In this document: positions 59,109 to 64,000 of the stretch, piece by piece | How positions within the stretch are numbered: the stretch's first letter is position 1 | Layout of the letters: each line of letters begins with the position of its first letter | Source: Branchiostoma floridae | Lineage: Eukaryota; Chordata; Leptocardii; Amphioxiformes; Branchiostomatidae | Length of the DNA: 64,000 nucleotides | NCBI RefSeq assembly: GCF_000003815.2 | Contig: NC_049993.1 | Span: 2,405,434-2,469,433, forward strand | Direction of reading: 5' to 3' | The notes under the pieces: model-generated | The model's input: only the letters and a program-made list of their open reading frames with translations | Database searches by the model: none | What the model was told of the DNA's origin: nothing | Program-made: the position numbers and the translations under genes

Positions 59109-59840
59109 GGGTCAGGCAAGAGAGGGGCCATCCATTTCACAAGGGGTTAAGGGTGTGGGGAGAAGAGACCATTTCATTCAGGGTCAGGCAAGAGAGGGGC
59201 CATCCATTTCACAAGGGGTTAAGGGTGTGTGGAGAAGAGACCATTTCATTCAGGGTCAGGCAAGAGAGGGGCCATCCATTTCACCAGGGGTTAAGAGTGT
59301 GGGGAGAAGAGACCATTTCATTCAGGGTCAGGCAAGNNNNNNNNNNNNNNNNNNNNNNNNNNNNNNNNNNNNNNNNNNNNNNNNNNNNNNNNNNNNNNNN
59401 NNNNNNNNNNNNNNNNNNNNNNNNNNNNNNNNNNNNNNNNNNNNNNNNNNNNNNNNNNNNNNNNNNNNNNNNNNNNNNNNNNNNNNNNNNNNNNNNNNNN
59501 NNNNNNNNNNNNNNNNNNNNNNAAGAGACCATTTCATTCAGGGTCAGGCAAGAGAGGGGCCATCCATTTCACAAGGGGTTAAGGGTGTGGGGAGAAGAGA
59601 CCATTTCATTCAGGGTCGGGCAAAGGAAGGACCATTTGTTTCACAAGGGTCAAAGGGTGTGGGGGAGAAGGGGCCATACATTTCACAAGGGGTTGAGGGT
59701 GTGTGGGTTCGATACTATTTAACTCAAGGTCAGGCGAGTGGTGCACCCTTCGTTTCACAGAGGGTAAAGGGTGTGAGGGGGACGTCCATTTTGCATCTGG
59801 TTGAGGGTGTGGGACTGGAGAACCAATCCATTTCGTTTCA
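59109..59840 (+). repeat. 72-bp minisatellite
   Basis: Units begin GGGTCAGGCAAGAG at 59109, 59181, 59253, 59325 and 59541, then degrade. Each unit is built of two related halves of about 36 bp (GGCCATCCATTTCACAAGG and GACCATTTCATTCAGGG). As 72 is divisible by three and the unit lacks stops, open frames cross the array in several phases, a composition effect rather than a gene. Confidence 0.93.
59337..59522. other. Assembly gap (186 N) inside the minisatellite
   Basis: Unit starts on either side (59325 and 59541) are 216 bp apart, exactly three units, so the gap length preserves repeat register. Confidence 0.97.
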
Positions 59841-60680
59841 AGTCTAGTGTAAAACAAACAGTACACATCTGATTCAAAATATTTCTTTAATAGCATTTAT
59901 TGGCAAAATAGATGAATACAAGTATAAACATTTCAAAACCACACAAGAAATACAGTAGCATTAAAACATGATGAATTGAACGTAAAACTCAACATCAAAC
60001 CCATTTAGATTAACAATTATCCTTACTCTAGTCTAGGAGCTTAGATTCAGTAATTTTATACTGCCGGTACATGGTATAGAGCCTTTTGAACTTAAAGAAT
60101 CATAGCAAGTTTTTAAAGGCATTTGCGCTGATGTTAGTTACTGTGTGTTTGGTGGGGTTAGTCTGTTAGTGTGTGTTTGTGTGTGTGGTGGGGTTAGTCT
60201 ATATATAATAGTGTGTCTGTGTGTGTGTGTGTCATTGTGTTAGTGACAGCGCTAGCCAATTAGCCTTAGGTAGGGAAATTTCCCAAAGGATTGATTTAAA
60301 TGGCTACAATAGACCTCTGTACAATGGACCGGCAATATTGACATCTACTGAATTTTTTTTGAAACTGTCTTCCTTTCTTGCCTGTGTCATTCTCTTGGTT
60401 CCGGACCCAAGAGATAACAAAACGAGGCAGAGAGGTTCCCGACTACCACTGACCACGACATAAAACAGAAATATAACACATAAAACAGGTTGAGTGCAAA
60501 AAAAGCCTCCATTCACAAAATGTCCTGACCACCTACTGGCTACAAAACTCAGCATGTCAACAAAACCCCCTCAGGCACCTTAACACCAACAGAGAAGTTG
60601 TGATCAGTCCTTCCAACAATACCCTCAGGACGTACAGAGGGTATCGTTCGTTCAGTTAAAGCAATAATTGCAATCTCACA
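59841..60680. other. Unassigned DNA with GT tract
   Basis: GT-rich low-complexity DNA at 60140-60240. From about 60340 the sequence is paralogous to 63460 onward. Confidence 0.6.
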
Positions 60681-60682
60681 AT

Positions 60683-60973
60683 TCATTTACTTTCTATCAT
60701 GGCTAATGACACGTTAGTGCGCACCGTATCTGCAGCATGTTGCCATCTAACGCCTCCCAAGACACATGAGAACTTGACAATTTCCGGTCCTCTGGCAAGG
60801 CGTACACACGAGCACCGATCGTTCTGGACGTCACCGTGGAGATCAGCATCGGACAACCTCTCACCGGGATAAGTCCAACCATGAACATTGTGGCCGTAGT
60901 TGATCCGGCTTGATGGCACCAATAAGATCCTAGAAGTTGCTGAGAGATGACTCTCCTTCCCAACTTGTTGCAA
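60683..60973 (-). CDS. Unrecognised candidate terminal exon
   Basis: After an acceptor CTTTCTTGCAG the minus strand is open for 96 codons to a TGA in phase 0 (LQQVGKESHLSATS to LAMIESK). A second frame is also open for 90 codons. The phase-0 frame continues in register from the exon at 61242-61448. No domain is recognised. The sequence is paralogous to the window end (63900-64000). Coding status is uncertain. Confidence 0.3.
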   Translation of the reverse strand: MQQVGKESHLSATSRILLVPSSRINYGHNVHGWTYPGERLSDADLHGDVQNDRCSCVRLARGPEIVKFSCVLGGVRWQHAADTVRTNVSLAMIESK

Positions 60974-61241
60974 CTGCAAGAAAGCGAAATAAATTATGAC
61001 GAGCTTTCCTCCTGGCGAAGTGACCAGACATTCCTAACAAATTGGTTACGAAGAAACAGACTTGCATCATTTGCCTCAACACCGCTACAACAAACACATA
61101 AGGCTCAAGGCCGGTGCAATCGGCAAATGGGGTTGTTGATATATGATTAGGACATCTTAGATGCTACTTCAATGTTTGCATTATGCATCGGCTAGCAACA
61201 TTGCTAATGGAGTATAAGCAGAGTCTACCCTTTCACAATAC

Positions 61242-61448
61242 CTTGTCTAGGAAAGGTTTCATGTCCATCCAGACATCATGAATGTCTTCCGAAGAAGCTG
61301 ATGAAGACTTCCAAGGAAACCCACAACGAGACGAGGCACCAAGACGCCTTCCGCCAGGACCACTGTCTCTCCGGATGTGAAGCGCCTCCGTGACTGTGAC
61401 GCCTGCCACCTCCCCTGCCCACCTTTCCCTTAGCAAGTCCAGACATTG
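61242..61448 (-). CDS. Unrecognised candidate exon (module 1)
   Basis: 207 nt between acceptor TATTTTCTACAG and donor GTATTG, open throughout as 69 codons (QCLDLLRERWAGEVAG to MKPFLDK), a multiple of three. Three related exon-like copies lie upstream on the same strand. I recognise no family; it could also be a noncoding transcript exon. Confidence 0.35.
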
Positions 61449-61791
61449 CTGTAGAAAATACGATAAAAGAAACAGACATGCAGCAGCTGCCTTACCACTG
61501 ACGTAACAAATACTAAACGTCTGTGACCAGATAGAAGTCAGATCAGCGATAGAAAAGAATTACAAGTCAGATAAGTGAGAGAAAAAACAACTTTGTGCTT
61601 AACATTGTACAAGACCATAAATTGAGACTTCAAACTTACACTTACAATTACGCAAATTAATTTATTGACAGTCTGTAGTACAATTACAAATCTGGATGTA
61701 TGGGCATGATCACAGAACCTTTATTGTTACAGTAATGAAGCTACCAACACAGCTATTGTCACTGAAAGCTAGCTCTCACACAATACAATAC

Positions 61792-62029
61792 CTTGTCAAA
61801 TGTCTGGGAAAGGTCGCATGTCCTTCAAAACATCTAAAGAAAGTCATGGAATGTCTTCTGAAGAAGCTGATGAAGACTTCCAAGGAAACTTACAACGAGA
61901 CGAGGCACCAAGACGCCTTCCGCCAGGACCACTGTCTCTCCGGATGTTGTGAAGCGCCTTCGTGACTATGACGCCTGCCACCTCCACTGCCCACCTTTCC
62001 TTAGCACGACCAGACATTGCTGTAGAAAA
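61792..62029 (-). pseudogene. Exon-like module 2
   Basis: Copy of module 1 with acceptor GTATTTTCTACAG and donor GTATTG. It carries a single-base loss (CTAAGGAAAGG versus CTAAGGGAAAGG), an extra triplet and a longer 3' part. Length 238 nt breaks the phase of module 1, so it looks decayed if coding. Confidence 0.45.
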
Positions 62030-62344
62030 TACAATAATGACATGCATCAGCTGCCTTACCACTGACGTAACAAATACTAAACGTCTGTGACCAGATAGAA
62101 GTCAGATCAGCGATAGAAAAGAATTACAAGTCAGATAAGTGAGAGAAAAAACAACTTTGTGCTTAACATTGTACAAGACCATAAATTGGAACTGCAAACT
62201 TACACTTACGCAAATTAATTTATTGACAGACTGTAGTACAATTACGAATCTGGATGTATTGGCATGATCACAGAACCTTTATTGTAATGAATGCTACCAA
62301 CACAGCTAATGTCAGTGAAAGCTAGCTTTCACACAAAACAATAC

Positions 62345-62510
62345 CTTGTCAAATGTCTGGGAAAGGTCCCATGTCCATCAAGACATCTAAACAAAGTCAT
62401 GGAATGTCTTCTGAAGAAGCTGATGAAGACTTCCAAGGAAACCCACAACGAGAGGTCCTGGACACCAAGACGCCTTCCGCCAGGACCACTGTCACATTCC
62501 GTACACATTC
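62345..62510 (-). pseudogene. Exon-like module 3
   Basis: 166-nt copy sharing GACAGTGGTCCTGGCGGAAG and the GAAGTCTTCATCAGCTTCTT segment, with acceptor GATATCACAG and donor GTATTG. Its first third is replaced. Confidence 0.4.
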
Positions 62511-62759
62511 CTGTGATATCAGAAAGAGACATACATTAGCCGCCGTACTACCACTGTAACAAATACAAAAGACTCAACGCTTATCCCTTGGCATGTAGGA
62601 TTTGGAAACAAAATGCAGTACAATACCTTGTCTTTGTCGGGAAGAACTAATGCCACAATGGCCACTAGCGGAACAGTTTGTGGCACTCGGTGTCGGCGCG
62701 GTACGCCCAGTTTTGGAGCATTGAATTCAAAATATTGATGAACCTAAATTCTAACGTCG

Positions 62760-62965
62760 AATTCCTAAACATGTTGTGACAGACATTTTATTATCTTTCT
62801 TATAACTTAGATGTCAAGAATATGCTGTATGCTTTGATATATTAACTTACACTAACTTGTGAAAATATTTAGGGGCACCGATACACCCACAGAAACAAAT
62901 GGGTGCACAGCTCCAATTTGGGGTGCACATGGGTGCACATACACCCAATTTTTCTAGGCCTTCCA
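62760..62965. mobile_element. Fragment of the CAGGGCTCGAAATT MITE family
   Basis: CTTAGATGTCAAGAATATG and GGGTGCACAGCTCCAATTT match 16290-16420 in order. It is followed by a palindrome AAGGAGGTTAAACCTCCTT at about 62965. Confidence 0.6.
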
Positions 62966-63076
62966 AGGAGGTTAAACCTCCTTGCTTAAACTTGTCAACA
63001 CAAATGAAACGTCAATTATTGATAAAGAATGTTGTCCTATTGTTAAAGACTGTTTTCACACAATACAGTATGATAC

Positions 63077-63175
63077 CTTGTCATATGTGCAGGAACGAAT
63101 GCGAAGTCCCTTCCGTTCAGCACCTTCCTTCACCAGTCCTTGGCACCTCAAGTTCCCACGTCCAGGCATGTCTTC
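63077..63175 (-). other. Possible exon-like module 4
   Basis: 99 nt between CACCGTAG and donor GTATCA, sharing only the GAAGACATG start region and the ACAAG-GTAT donor with modules 1-3. Weak. Confidence 0.2.
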
Positions 63176-63459
63176 CTACGGTGCAATGATCCTCGGTAGA
63201 AAAGACGAGACAAAATTAAACTACGAAATATAGGTTTAACATAGAAATAGGTGGAATAATCATGATCTCATGATGGGTGGCAGGATGTTGAGTGCGCTTT
63301 GATGAAATGGAAGTAATGTTGCTGTTTGTTTCGGTTTAATTTTCGAAAGCAAGTTTTGTTTCTATGGCATACAAAGCCCAGTGCATAGCTGATTCAGTTT
63401 CTGTGACTGTGTCGACCCCGGGAATTCGAGTGTTTCTAAAAAAAATTAACTACTCTGAT

Positions 63460-64000
63460 TTCAGTCACCTGTCTTCCTTTCTGGCCTGTGTCGTTATCTT
63501 GGTTCGGGACCCAAGATAACGACACAGGCAGCTTATGTAATGGTCAAGGAAGTCCCGACAACCACTGACCACGACATAAAAAAAAAACAGAAATTAGAAC
63601 AGGTGGTGAGTTAACCAGGGAAGGCCCTGTTTACTAAAGAACATAACTTACAAAACTGACCGAATGCAATCCCGACTATCGACACAGTCACAGAAACCTT
63701 CAGAAACAAAATCAGCCACACACCCGGCCTGTACACCACAGAAAGATCGATCTATTAGCCCCGAATGCAAAAGGAGCCTCCATTTACAAAGTATATAATA
63801 CACCCCTACCAGCATCATCACTCGGCATGTCAACAAAACACACTCAACACCTTACCATCTACCATGAGGTTGCTAAACTAAGGCTAGGCAATTTACATTC
63901 CATAAGACACACAAGAACTTAACTTAGTTTCAGGTCCTCTGGTAGGGCTCGACGTACACACGAGCACCGATCTTTCTGGACGTCACCGTACAGCTAGCCG
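63460..64000 (-). repeat. Paralogous copy of 60340-60980, running off the window
   Basis: GTCTTCCTTTC, CCGACTACCACTGACC-like sequence, CATTTACAAAGTA, and finally AGGTCCTCTGGTAGG with CACACGAGCACCGAT and TTCTGGACGTCACCGT follow the same order as 60368-60835. The exon-like part has lost its long frame. Confidence 0.7.
63484..63529. repeat. Perfect hairpin, 19-bp arms
   Basis: GCCTGTGTCGTTATCTTGG (63484-63502) and its exact inverse at 63511-63529 around loop TTCGGGAC. The paralogous site at 60380 has a shorter hairpin. Confidence 0.85.

Noticed and set aside
59006-59847. Long open frames (more than 230 codons) across the 72-bp array
   Set aside because: The unit length is a multiple of three and the unit has no stops, so several frames are open at once; no start context or flanking exon supports a protein.

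Overview
The window is animal nuclear DNA, most likely from a cephalochordate (amphioxus, Branchiostoma). The evidence is a set of deuterostome-type, intron-containing protein genes, AT-rich introns, and a very high density of short non-autonomous transposons, SINE-like repeats and decayed LINEs. Two runs of N (54891-54990 and 59337-59522) mark assembly gaps. I found no bacterial or viral genes, no rRNA and no CRISPR array. Species assignment is inference from gene and repeat style.

Layout. (1) 1-9.6 kb: repeat-rich DNA, probably first intron of RIC1, whose first coding exon lies at 9614-9754 on the minus strand. (2) 12.16-24.24 kb: DYNLT5 (TCTEX1D1), a Tctex-type dynein light chain on the plus strand, in three phase-consistent coding exons (190 residues), with a possible alternative first exon at 19587-19852. 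(3) 24.3-48.3 kb: gene-poor DNA holding a 158-bp minisatellite, a large L1/Tx1-like LINE copy whose 5' half is inverted, a relic LINE interrupted by a TTAA-flanked element, and several DNA transposons with clear target-site duplications (TSDs). (4) 48.3-50.77 kb: a CR1/Jockey-type LINE copy, also with an inverted 5' half, ending 7 nt beyond the stop codon of the next gene. (5) 50.78-53.96 kb: a complete four-exon UDP-glucuronosyltransferase (UGT) on the minus strand, 527 residues, with an unusual catalytic pair. (6) 54-60 kb: SINE-like and direct repeats and a 72-bp minisatellite. (7) 60.6-64 kb: an unrecognised candidate spliced locus on the minus strand, with serially duplicated exon-like modules and a partial second copy running off the window end.

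The genes do not form a pathway: RIC1 is a Golgi Rab6 exchange-factor subunit, DYNLT5 a dynein/ciliary light chain, and UGT an ER conjugation enzyme. The most informative content is structural. Two LINEs of different clades both have the twin-priming (5'-inverted) structure. There are at least four nested transposon insertions whose empty sites can be read back. The UGT has Pro and Glu where the family's catalytic His and Asp normally sit.
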